A stretch of 64,000 bases of DNA from Cymodocea nodosa (GCA_036874045.1 JAZBRI010000009.1:2728001-2792000); one strand, 5' to 3'; positions 34,851-45,601 are shown, counted from the first letter of the stretch. Translations and numbers: made by a program. The notes: generated by a model not told the origin, from the sequence alone.

Positions 34851-37028
34851 GTTTGGAATGAAAAAGTGCATATTATTAACGGTTAAATGATGGTTAATTG
34901 CATAATATTTAGCTTATCATATGAGAAGTAAGCCATTATGTTATAATTGCACTATTATATGCTTTAATTGAAGAATCTGCTTAATTTAGGGGAATTAATG
35001 TTAATTTAGTACATTTTTGAACTGTCGGTAAGTTGCAAGCTGTGAAATTCTTAAGTATCCGAATTTTTTGATATTTCGGATAGTTATGTTTAACATACCA
35101 GACATATTTTGGACAGTTATGTTTAACAGACCGAACATATATTGGATAGTTATGTTTAAATTGCCGAATAGTTATATTTTAAAAGAATATTTTATTATTT
35201 CCTGAAGTACACGTGTCGAAACCATAATGCATGACTTAAGTGAACTTTCAGTGAGTTATCTATAACTATCCAAAATTGCAGTTGGGCATCAGATAGTTAG
35301 CCTTGTAATTCTCTGAAATCTCTTTTTATTTATAAAATAGCTAAGGACACGTGTCATGTTCTGGGAAAGTGCCTTAAGTGGATTTTCGGTGAGTTATCTC
35401 TAACTATCCGAAATGCATCTAAGCATCGGATAATTAGCTTTGTAACTCTCTGAAATGTTATTTTATGATTAAACTACTGTTGACACGTGTTGAGATCTGG
35501 TAGATTTACTTAAGTAAACTTTCGGTGAGTTATCTATAACTATCTGAAATGCATATGAGCATCGGATAGTTAAGTTTATAAGTATCCGAAATGCACCTAA
35601 GCATCAGATAGTTAAATTTATGCACATGCTTTATAGTTAAATCAACGAAGAAAGTCTGTTGAGTTATCTGTAACTCTACGGACTATATATTTTCTAATAT
35701 GCCACTATACAATTGCAGGAACAGATAGTTGGAAGAGAAAAATCACGTTTGCACATATCGTGCAGGAAAGAAATCATCGCCGTTGATACGAATGAAGGAA
35801 ATCTAACCGACCATTCAAGTAGAAGCAGTTACTACTGAAGAAATATAAAAGAAAAGAAGAAAAAAGAAGAAGGGTGTGATCGATGGGCGGACAGTGTGTG
35901 TAGAGGAGGATCAGCATCGCAATTCTCTGAAGTTCCACACCAACCATCATCATCACCACCATAATCACCAACCATCGGAGGTCTGTGAGGATACTTGCCT
36001 GATGTCGGGTCAATTCCGAGCCAAACACAGTGCCTGACAACCACTATGAGGAGTGGTCGCGTTGCGGGAAGGGAAACCATTTTCACCAAGCGCCGACTCA
36101 TATTTCAGGAGATCGTAAAGCTTTTAGCCTTGGCTTCGGGTTGATGCCTGTATGCTGTAGAGGAGATCATCTTGCAATTTTGGACTCGCGATTCTATAGG
36201 GAGAGGAGACAGAATTGTAAGTGGTTTAATTTTCAGTGGTGTAATCACGTTGCAAGTAGTGTCGGAAGTATTTACTATCAATTGAGATTACTTTACATTT
36301 CACCTTTCGCCAATTTCCATGTTCATATTAAAACAAAAAGACCAAAAACAATTTATCTAGGTTTGTATGTTGTATTTGAGTGTTGTATTGTTTGTATTGT
36401 ATCGTGATTAATGTTATCTTCGTCAATGTTGTGATTGTTTTATGTTGTTTTAGTTTTATAGTTTATTGAAATTGGTTTGTTCAAAAGACTTAAAGATTTT
36501 AATGGTTACTATTTGAATTATCTAAATGTTAGTATTGCCTAATGATAAATCTAATGTTAACTAACATTAAAGAGCTTAATTGATGTTATTTACAATCTAT
36601 GGAATCGCCCAATGGTTGACCGAATTCCTTTGTAAATAGCAGTATTAAAAAGAAAAGACAGGCTCGTGGAGTTAACTTAAGTCCACGAGGTTAGTCCGTT
36701 GAGTTAGTCATAACTCAACGAACTTTGTCCGTTGAGTTAACTATAATTCAATGGAGAGCTTGGTGAATATATAAATTTGATTATTAACAAACGAACAATT
36801 CTTAAGTTCTTCAGCAATTCCCTATGAGATCGACCTGTACTTGCACATTGATACAATAGACACTGTGCACTTGCAGTTAAAGTACAAATTGGAATTAATA
36901 TCTAAATTGTATTAAAGGTTTTTTGTTTACTTCTAAAAGAAAGAATAGGTATAAAGATAAATTAACTAAGTAAAAATAGAAGTAACAAATCCAAGTTTTT
37001 CTGGTGTAGTGCTGGAAAAACACAAACA
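34851..37028 (+). repeat. 5' LTR of gypsy C
   Basis: 2,178 bp, TGTTTGGAATG … ACACAAACA. TATA-like TATAAAAG at 35844-35851, with the likely R region after it. U3 (35030-35640) holds modules made of CACGTGT, CTTAAGT, TTTCGGTGAGTTA and TAACTATCCGAAA, with a GCATC(T/G)GAGCATCGGATAGTTA follow-up. 36660-36760 carries 'gttgagttagtcataactcaacgaac'-type inverted repeats. The 125-codon ORF at 36030-36407 lies across R/U5 and looks fortuitous. Confidence 0.95.
35844..35851 (+). promoter_or_regulatory. TATA-like box of the gypsy C LTR
   Basis: TATAAAAG stands in the same context (gaagaaatataaaag) in all five gypsy LTRs of the window: near 5490, 15147, 35844, 49490 and 56769. This conservation in otherwise diverged DNA supports a core promoter role. 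Confidence 0.6.
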
Positions 37029-37035
37029 AGTTTTA

Positions 37036-37053
37036 TGGCGTCGTTGTTGGGGA
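37036..37053 (+). promoter_or_regulatory. Primer-binding site of gypsy C (tRNA-Asp type)
   Basis: TGGCGTCGTTGTTGGGGA differs by three C-to-T changes from the Athila-type site TGGCGCCGTTGCCGGGGA, complementary to plant tRNA-Asp. It starts seven bases inside the LTR. Confidence 0.85.
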
Positions 37054-37118
37054 ATTGAATTGAATTGAATTAATTTAAGCAACTGTTAGAGCTGTTTCAT
37101 TTTAATAGCCAGAGTTGT

Positions 37119-39317
37119 GTGTTTTCTTCTGTAATTGAGAATATGGCATATGCTTATGCTCAAAGATTTTCGAAACCTGTAATTAGCATATGTGAATTCT
37201 GCAATTCTGAAGGACACAACATTTCTGACTGTTTGAAATTGAGACGTTTACAGATGGTTAGATCCCATGAACAACAAATGAATTATCTTCAGTATAATAG
37301 ATCTGAGTATGAGAATCTTATAGTTTACCCAACTAATGGTCAGTATAGAATGTGTAATATGTTGAGAGACACTGAAGTTTGGGATAGGTATGATAGACTG
37401 GAGCATAGTATAGAGCAAAACCTGGATAAATTGGAATACTTTATGTGTCAGCAACAAGAAGTCAACCAATTAAATTATAAGGAAGCATATTCAGAACCTA
37501 AAAAGGATATAATTTACGAAACTGAAAAAATCATAATGAAAATTGATCAAAAATTGAATGCAATGAAATTGGATGATCTAGAAAGAAAATTAAAAACATT
37601 AGACGAATATACAATGAAAATACAAGTTATGCAACAGGACAATGAAAATTATAATGTTATAAACCTACATAATTTGCAAAATATACAGCAAACAGAAAAT
37701 ACTAATGCAAGAGAATTTAAAGAATGCACTTTAAAACTAAAAACAATTGAAGATCTTAATCACGAAAATGATATACAAAAACATCATGAGAGTAATGAAA
37801 ATTTGGAAGATGTATGTGCAACATTAAGATCTGGAGCTGATATACCACCAAGAACTCAAAATGAAAATGATATGAAGGTAGATAAGAGTAAAAATCAAAA
37901 TGATAATGAAAATGTAATAGTTGAAAATCTAGAAATCACTGAAGAATCTGAATCTACGAATGAAACTAAAAATGATCAAACAAATCAACTGAAAGAAAAA
38001 GAGTCTTTGAAATCAAAATCTTTAGCACTCTATCCTAAAAGATTACAACAAATAATACCTGAAAAACAAGAGAAAATCAGAGAAATTTTTGAAAAAGTAC
38101 AAGTTAACATTCCTTTGTTAGATCTATTACAGAAAATGCCACATTGTGCTAAATTTCTAAAGGATTGGTGTACTAAGAAAAAAGAGCGAAAAGTTCTTAG
38201 AAATGTCTTTTTAGCTGAGCAAAGTAGTTCCCTATTTTTGCCACAAATTCCTAAAAAGTTATCTGATCCTGGAATCCCTGTTATATCATGTACCATAGGA
38301 AATACTATTCTAAAAAGAACCTTAATAGACTTAGGTGCAGGTATAAATGTTATGCCAAGTGATATATTTGCATCCTTAGGATTAGAAGGCTTAACTCCTA
38401 CTAGTACGGTTATTCAATTAGCTGATAGAAGTATAAGATACCGTAGAGGAAAAATAGAGGATGTCTTAATTAAAATCAAGAATTTTATATATCCTATTGA
38501 TATTGTAATTCTGGATTCCCAACAAATTAAGCATAAAAATAGTGATACATCTTTAATTTTGGGAAGGCCATTTTTAGCAACATCAGGGGTTGTTATAAAT
38601 TGTAAAACTGGAGTAATGAAGTTAGCATATGGTAATGAGGATACTCAATTAAATATTTTCAAACCAGAAAGGTTTGAAGAGTTAGAAATGTCCTTACATA
38701 CCATAGACTATTTAGAGGATGAAGGAGATATGTTAGATGATGTGATTCAAGAAGAATTAAATAGGCAAATCAACTCTGAAATTTTAGAAGAAAGTGAAAG
38801 CATAAATATAGAAGGAGATATGGAAGAAATTCATTTAAAAGATGATGATGTTCAATTAGGAGCTCTAGCTTCTGATGGGCAAAATTTAGAATTAAAACCT
38901 TTACCTCCTGAATTAACTTATATATTTCTGGAAGATAAACGAACCTGTCCAATCATTATTGCTTCAAATTTAAAAGAGGATCAAAGAGCTAAATTAAAAG
39001 ATGTAGTAAAAAGTTATAAAGAAGCAATAGGATGGACTATGATTGATATAAAAGGGTTAAGTTCAACTTTATGCTGTCACGACATATATTTAGAAGAGAA
39101 TGCTAAACTTGTTAGAATTCCTGAGAGGAGATTAAATCCAAACCTTAAAGAAGTAGTCAGGAAGGAAATAGTTAAATGGTTAGATAATGACATAATTTAT
39201 CCGATTTCTGATAGCTCGTGGGTTAGTCCAATCTATGTAGTTCCCAAGAAATCAGGATTAATAGTTATTAGGAATGAAAGTCAAGACTTGATCATTTATA
39301 AAGATTACAAATAGAAA
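37119..39317 (+). pseudogene. Zinc knuckle-protease-RT start of gypsy C
   Basis: A 731-codon open frame. The MAYAYAQRF start is at 37143. A complete CCHC knuckle, CEFCNSEGHNISDC, lies within the first 40 residues. A coiled-coil, Lys/Glu-rich region follows (residues 90-300). The aspartic protease has TLIDLGAGINVMP (about residue 405), a flap-like region and ILGRPFLATSGVV. The RT start is VSPIYVVPKKS near residue 700. The frame stops at 39315 because the RT palm, catalytic box and RNase H are deleted, and the sequence jumps to the pre-integrase linker. No capsid-type gag domain precedes the knuckle, which is unusual. This copy could not make its own cDNA. Confidence 0.85.
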
Positions 39318-39325
39318 AATCAAAT
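39300..39325 (+). other. Deletion junction removing RT and RNase H in gypsy C
   Basis: Compared with gypsy F, the sequence passes from the 'gattataaag' of the RT fingers (F: about 18555) straight to 'ttacaaatagaaaaatc' of the RNase H-integrase linker (F: about 20145). F's stretch is about 1.6 kb, of which about 0.5 kb is F's own duplication, so roughly 1.1 kb is missing. Short A/T-rich identity at the joint suggests end joining or template jumping. Confidence 0.8.
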
Positions 39326-40690
39326 ATTGAAATTAAGGGTAATTTTCCTGATGAACAATTAATGACCATCAACACAATACCTTGGTATGCAGACATAGTT
39401 AATTATTTAGTTACTGGTCTAACACTTAAGGATTGGAATAGACAGGATAAGAAATTGTTTTTCTAAAGAGTAAAATATTACTATTGGGAAAACCCATACT
39501 TATTTAAGAAATGTCTTAATCTGGTTTTAAGGAGGTGTGTTCCAGAAACTGAATATCTGAGCATATTGTCTTTCTGTCATGACCAAGCTATTGGAGGGCA
39601 TTTTGGTTCAGGGTAAACTGCTGTAAAAATTCTGCAATGTGGGTTTTATTGGCCAACACTATTCAAAGATGTTCATAAATATTGCTTAAGTTGTTTAAGA
39701 TGTCAACAAATAAGAAGAATATCAAAGAGGAATATGATGCCTCTTAATCCTATTGTTGAGTTTGAAATCTTTGATGTGTGGGAAATAGATTTTATGAGTC
39801 CATTTCCTATGTCTAATCAATTTAATTACATATTGTTGGGGGTGGATTGTGTATCTAAATGGATAGAAGCTATTCGTACAAAAACTAATGACAACAATGT
39901 GGTAATGCAATTTATAAGAACAAATATATTTGCCAGATTTGGAATACCTAAAGCTATTATCAGTGATAGAGGAACTCATTTCTGTAATAGAAGTTTTGAA
40001 GCCTTAATGAAGAAATATGGACTAAACCACAAAATTGCAACATCATATCATTCGCAAACAAGTGGACAAGTAGAAAGTGCAAACAAACAAATTAAATTAA
40101 TCTTAGAAAAAGTAGTAAATCCTATTAGAACAGATTGGGCTAATAGATTGATAGATGCACTTTAGGCTTATAGAACTGCTTATAAAACGAGCTTAGGTAT
40201 GTCACCTTTTAGGCTAGCAGATGGAAAAAGTTGTCATTTAACTTCTGAAATAGAACATAAAGCTTGTTGTGCATTAAAAACTCTGAACACTAATTTAAAT
40301 CAAGCTGCTGAAAATAGAAAAATGCAATTAATTGAATTATAAGAATTTAGAAATGAAGCTTATTCGAAGACTGTAAGAGAAAAAGAAAAAATTAAATTTT
40401 GGCATGATAGAAAAATTATTCCTAAAAGCTTTGAAATAGGATAAGAAGTATATCTTTATATGGCTAGACTACATAACCATTCGGGAAAATTAAAATCTAG
40501 ATGGGCAGGACCTTACATAGTTCGAAATATTTATCCTTATGGAGCTATTGAAATTGAAAATCCTAAAATCAGAATATATTTAAAGTAAATGGACAAAGAC
40601 TGAAACCTATTCTAAAAACACCAAAAAGCTCCTTTGGAATTATAGAAGAAGTCAGAGTAGAGGACTACTCGAGCTTTACTTAGTAAGAAA
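39320..40690 (+). pseudogene. Integrase of gypsy C
   Basis: Same layout as in F: HDQAIGGHFGSG…CLSCLRCQQ (zinc domain), EIDFMSPFP (Asp 1 kept), IISDRGTHFCNRS (Asp 2) and SGQVESANKQ (Glu). All three acidic catalytic residues are present, unlike in F. The intact stretch is 39734-40165. Stops lie before and after, including a TGG-to-TAG change at about 40164. The C-terminal part has SRWAGPYIVRNIYPYGAIEI near 40500 and no chromodomain. Confidence 0.85.
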
Positions 40691-40735
40691 TCAATTTTAG
40701 GTTTATAAAGAAAAAAAAAAACATTAAAAAAAATA

Positions 40736-40766
<31 letters not shown>

Positions 40767-41329
40767 AAAAATCGTTGCGGTTCAATCGATTGGATCCATC
40801 GGTATGACCGGAACATAAAAAATATGTATATTAATATTCAGAAAAAATGTTGGTTTTACCGAAACATAGTATCGGTTCAATCGGAAAAAAAGAAAAAAGA
40901 AAAAAAAAAAATATATTAGGTCTAACCGAAACATAGTATCGATTAAACCGGTAAAAAAAAAAAACCAGAAAAACTATTATCTATAGTATATTTATTGTTA
41001 TATCTGTTTGTACAAGGAGTCCGTTGAGTTATGCTTAACTCAACGAGCTTACTCCGTTGAGTTATGCTTAACTCAATGAGCTTACTCCGTTGAGTCTTGA
41101 GTTAATTAACGAGCTTATTCCGTTGAGTTAACTGTAACTCAAGGGAGTACTGTAGCTAAGACCGTGGATAAAATAGTAATAATTGGTTCGGGAAATGACC
41201 CGATTACTCGCCTAAACTTAGGGCTTATTTAAACTAAAACCTAGGGTTTTGGGGGCATTATTCGGCAAATCATTTAGAATCTAGAACAGTAGAAATTAGA
41301 GTGATTCTATGTTGTTGTGTAACTCCACG
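40691..41329 (+). repeat. Non-coding spacer of gypsy C with (TA)n, CGGTT repeats and GTTGAGTTA hairpins
   Basis: (TA)n at 40737-40758. 'atcggttcaatcgg' and 'ggtctaaccgaaacatagtatcg' units at 40775-40965, as downstream of integrase in F. Three near-identical tandem units of ccgttgagttatgcttaact at 41020-41110, each able to fold. A TATTTAAAC box (41227-41234) stands about 95 bp before the ORF3 start codon and could be an internal promoter. Confidence 0.55.
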
Positions 41330-43552
41330 ATGAGGAAGATGATGCCTAAATTCTGGGAAGAGGCAGTGGACACTGCATAGTTTCTGAAGGAATCTGAAGA
41401 ATGGCACATGCGGCAAAAGATCCAGAATACAACAAGAGAGAAAGAGCTATAAAAGGTAGAATCAGAACTCTTTAACTTGAGGAATGTTTTGGTTGAGTTA
41501 GAAATATAGATACCATAGATAATGGAGACACGGAGTAGAGTGGCAACTGGAATTGCAGTAAGTAAAGAAAGAAAGATCCGACCAAACAATGAAGTAGCCC
41601 TAGAATTAATCCAACGTAAGTCCTGACTCTGGTTCAAAAGACGAATCTATAGACGAGCTAGATGGGCGATCTGGGAGCAAGAAAGGAAAGAAAATGAAGA
41701 AGAGGCAACTGAAGAACAGGAGGAACCAACTACTGAAAGACCTATTCCTGAGGAACAGTAGTTAGTACCTCTAGTTCAGCCAACAGAGCCATTGCCACGA
41801 GTTGCATTTGCTTGGTCGAGAACTAAAGAAGAAGAGAAAGAATTTACTAGCTTGGTTAAGACAGCAAGAGACCAAGGTGATACTCAAGAGATAGCTATGG
41901 CTAAGGCACATATTTTATATGATGTCATTAAGAAAAAAAGGGTCGAAGAAAGGATAAGAGCCCAATACAAAATAAAAGTTGAACAGTATCAGACAGCAAC
42001 TAAATTAAGTGCTGCAGGAGAGGTTAGTCCTTCGAGACTAGTAGTTATAAAAAGAGTTAAACAGGAAGAGCTAGTACCTGTGGCTCGAAGGCCTGTAGAG
42101 CCTACTTTTGTAGATTTAATTTTAGAAGATGAAGAAGAAGAACAGGTACAACTAATCAGAAAAAAGAAAGGAAAAGAAAAAGTGCTTGAATATGAAGAAA
42201 TTAAATCTGAAGTACCAATTTTTACAGGGCCCGTGGAGAAAATTTTTATTAACCTATTATCTGATTCTAAGGAGGAGTAGGAGGAGCTGCAGCAACAGGA
42301 GCAAAGAAAAGAAGAAAATCAGGTTGAAATTAGTCTACAGTCTGTACAAGAAAGAATAGAAATTAGGGCAGAAACTGAATTGCCCGTGACTCCATCCCAA
42401 TCTGTTACAGAATCAGAAAGAATAGTAACAGAACAGATTGGTAGTCAGGAGGAAAAAGAAAGAGCAGAAAATGAAGAGGCTGAAAGAAGCCATTTGGACA
42501 AAAATAATTTCAGAGATTCCACTAAAGAGCAAGAAACTCTTCAGCAGTTTATGGAGAGAATTCAAGATAGAGTGGAGAGTTCTACCGGCTCACCACCACA
42601 AATAGAAACAGAAATTCCGAAATTTGTAGAAAATGTTCAAATGCAACCTATAGAAGAGGAAGAGCTAGAGCAAACCCCTTTGGAGCAACAAAGTCACCTT
42701 CCTGACCCGACTGAAACAACAATTTTGAATGAAGTACATTTTTGTAGTCAGGAAGCTTATACGAAATACCAAGAAATAAGGGGTTACAACATTATTTACA
42801 GTAGACCAGTAAATTGGGATGGAATGTTAGAAATCAAAGATTTATTTGAATTCCGAGGTCTATTGCAATTCATTTCTCAAGAAAGAGGGTATGTAGTATA
42901 TGAGAATTTAGTGCCCTGTTTTTATGCAAATTTAAGAGAAGGAGAAGGAGGATTAATTTCAAATGTGGAGGAAGCTGATGTACAGATAACACCAGAGCTT
43001 CTCCACAACATTTTTGGTTTAAAGAATGAAGGAATAAAATTTTTGGAAAATACAACTGCAGTTGAGTGGACTGAACAGGAAATTAAGGATTGTTTAGTTA
43101 TCAATCCTGGTGTGCCATTATTAAATAGATTGAAGCATTTAAATGGTAAAGCACACATGGTAGCTAACATTCTGATTAAGAATGTCTATCAACGACAAGG
43201 CCATGACATAGAATTAAGGCAATTTGTTAAATGGGCCACATATACAGTTGTAAATAAGATCCAAATAAATTGGTGTGCAGTTTTTATCTCCAAGCTGAAA
43301 AGAGTGAAGAAGAAATTATTTTATGGAGATTTGATTCCACTGCTAATGGTGGACTGTATTGATTTCATGAAATGGGCATAAAAAAGGATCAGATCTAGAA
43401 CCATTTCAGTGAAAGAATACAGAAATTTTGTAGCTACAGAACTAGCTATACCTTATGGAGGAATTACGGGAGCAGTAGAAAAGATTAATTAATTAGAACT
43501 TCAATTAGAAAAACTCCAGAAGGAAGTAGATGAACTTAGGCATAGAGATTAA
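41330..43552 (+). pseudogene. ORF3 of gypsy C ('putative plant transposon protein'-type)
   Basis: A single frame from ATG 41330 (MRKMMPKFWEEAV) to TAA at 43550, about 740 codons, broken by stops at about 41378, 41450, 41759, 42278, 43379 and 43490 but with no frameshift that I can see. The N-terminal half is acidic, Glu/Gln-rich and probably disordered. The C-terminal half (42740-43380) has a folded look: IKDLFEFRGLLQF, NIFGLKNEGIKFL, HMVANILIKNVYQRQGHD, KIQINWCAVFISKL and KKLFYGD. These motifs recur in order in the copia D protein (60158-61504 region). A short coiled coil ends it. The position after pol is that of env-like genes in Athila elements. I see no signal peptide or membrane segment. 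Confidence 0.7.
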
Positions 43553-44572
43553 ATTGTATTGTTCGTCTACTTGTATAAAATTGTATGAAATTGTATGATG
43601 TACTTGTAATGTAATTGATTCATATTAATGAATGTAAATTTTTCAGATGCAATTTTCATACGTGATTTGGATGTGAAAATGAAATGAATGTATTGACTGT
43701 TATATATATTTTGTGAAATATTATGAAAGAATGTTTAACAGATTTACAATTTGCTGAATGACAGGATAAATGCTTAAAAATTTCTGCATGTTGCAAGGTA
43801 AAATGTAAATTCTGCATAACATAAAATGACCTGCAAGTTAAATCTTTATATAATATTCAGATTTAAACGAATTTTAATCAAAATGATGCATTAATGACAT
43901 AGATTTAACTTTATTTCAGTTAGTAGAATGAAAAAGAAAAAAAAGCAGAGAGGAACTTATGAGAGTAAAACTTAGAAGTTGCCAAGTGTTAACTCAACAA
44001 AGTTAGTCCGTGGAGTTAGCAACAGTAACCGATTGTGTTCCGTTGAGTTATATGTAACTCAATGAGGTTATTTCATGGATTAAGCAGAACAATTATTCTT
44101 TTAACCACAAACGAAACTTCGTAGGTTTAGTGGTTACCAAAATTTGAAATTAGTAGTGGAACATGTACCCATAAAAATAGGAACCATGATGCACGTTGCA
44201 AGACACGTTCTTGCAACGAGATTTATTCACTTTATGAATGTGCAGTATATATATAAAAAAGAATGTTATTTACGAGTTACCAGCACTTTTAAAAGAAAGG
44301 AGAATGCGTTGGAGTACTTGGAAGGAGAAGCAGCTGATTCAACTTCATTCGACAACAAATATTTATTGAATGGAAAGCTTCAGACTGGTATGTAATTAAT
44401 CTTCTGCTATTTATTTATGAGCACATGGATCCGTTGTCCTAGCACTAAACGATTAGTAAGAATACCTACCCAGGAATTTTCATCGTAGAGGAGTACTAAA
44501 AAATTTTCTGAACTAAACTTTAACAAAATTCTTTGGGGTGTAGTTAACCTTTCTTTAAAAGAGAACGTAGAA
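43553..44572 (+). other. Spacer of gypsy C between ORF3 and the gag-like block
   Basis: AT-rich. It has 'gttgagtta' inverted repeats at 43990-44075 and a perfect 10-bp inverted repeat (CGTTGCAAGA, 5-base loop, TCTTGCAACG) at 44194-44218. A weak 83-codon ORF (44144-44395) lies across that hairpin. It ends near a GTATGTAAT donor-like site at 44391. The last part is shared with the left edge of element G (1-290). Confidence 0.45.
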
Positions 44573-45420
44573 ATGGCTACTCCAGTAGAAAAACCATTAG
44601 GAGAGATTCTGTATCCTGAATTAGTTGATGAACCTTCATGTATTCGATTACCAAACTTTGAGGGAGATAGGTTTGAATTGAAATCTAATTATATTAGTCA
44701 ATTGCCACATTTTCATTAGTCAATTGCCACATTTATAATTTATGAAGGCATAGATGTTCCAACAAAATCTTTATTAGAATCTACTTGTCAAAATGGATTT
44801 TTAAAGTTATGTAGTGAAGAAGCATGGGCATATTTAGAAAACTTTGCAAAAAGAACTACAGTGGGAAAACTTGGTTGAAGCTATTGCAGATAAAAAAATA
44901 TTGCCAAGTGGAATGCATGAAATAGATTCAAATACTATGCTTGAGGTGAAATTAAATGAATTAACAAAGAAAATAGAAGAGTTATCATTAAATCAAAAGC
45001 TAGCAGAAAAGAATGCAAACATAAATGACTTAGATATTATTTATGCTAGAAACCAGAGAGATAACTTGGGAAATTCTTATCATCCTAATTGGAGAAATCA
45101 CTTGAATTGATCTTGGAGAAACAACAATTTCCAGGGAGGAGAAAATATAAATGAGAAGAACATAAGTTATGAAGTATTAATTGAACAAGGATCTAGAATA
45201 GAGAAATTAGAAAAGATAATCCAACAATTAAACAATCGTCTAGATTTTGTATTTGGAAATGCTGCAATTCAAAATCAGAATAGAAATTTACCACTTAGAT
45301 AGAAGGAACCAATGGAAGTTAGACCTACTAGAGGATTGCCAATACAAGCAATACCTAACCCTATCAATAGATCTGTTAATGAAATTGATACCTCTTCTAG
45401 GAGGGTAGCTGAATGAAGCA
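44573..45420 (+). pseudogene. Relocated gag-like block of gypsy C, central capsid part missing
   Basis: ATG 44573 opens MATPVEKPLGEILYPELVDE, then CIRLPNFEGDRFELKSNYI, which resembles the N-terminus of Athila-type gag (…IVRP…ANNFEIKP…I). The capsid core (the retrotrans_gag region with FLE…C…WL) is absent. A 17-bp piece, agtcaattgccacattt, is doubled at the junction (44696-44736). Then the C-terminal gag part follows: YEGIDVPTKSLLEST, EEAWAYLENFAKRT, NELTKKIEELSL, YHPNWRNH and SWRNN. The frame is broken by stops and at least one frameshift near 44845. In normal Athila elements gag is the first gene; here it lies after ORF3. Confidence 0.65.
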
Positions 45421-45601
45421 ATATAACTGAAGCAATTATCTGTATGTATATATGTTTTTATTTTTAGTTAATAGTATCGTAGAGTTAATTTTTAACTCAA
45501 CGAACTTAGTTCGTTGAGTTATGCCTTAACTCCACGAGGGTGTGAAGTAGTTATGTTAATTTTTGTCTCTGCTGAATTTTTGTTTGTGTTATACAGAATC
45601 G
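45421..45601 (+). promoter_or_regulatory. Leader of the F-box-like ORF: hairpin and possible 3' splice site
   Basis: A strong inverted repeat, AACTCAACGAAC followed by GTTCGTTGAGTT, covers 45495-45522. The same hairpin stands at 752-776 before the F-box ORF of element G. A polypyrimidine-rich run ending in ATACAG at 45591-45596 looks like a plant 3' splice site just before the F-box frame. In G it reads ATACAAAA, so it is not conserved there. Confidence 0.35.

Noticed and set aside
35774..36101. Two overlapping minus-strand ORFs of 88-89 codons, also at 49420-49747
   Set aside because: Antisense to the LTR R region; low-complexity His/Ser/Phe content; present twice only through LTR duplication.
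36030..36407. 125-codon plus-strand ORF, partly repeated at 49787-50053
   Set aside because: It lies across R/U5 of the gypsy C LTR. It recurs only because the two LTRs are copies, and the matching regions of LTRs E, F and G are not open.
41296..41637. Minus-strand 113-codon ORF
   Set aside because: Antisense shadow of the ORF3 N-terminus in gypsy C.
44144..44395. 83-codon ORF as a separate gene of gypsy C
   Set aside because: The left part crosses a hairpin, the matching stretch in element G is not open, and no known motif is visible. A role as an upstream exon of the F-box ORF is conceivable but unsupported.
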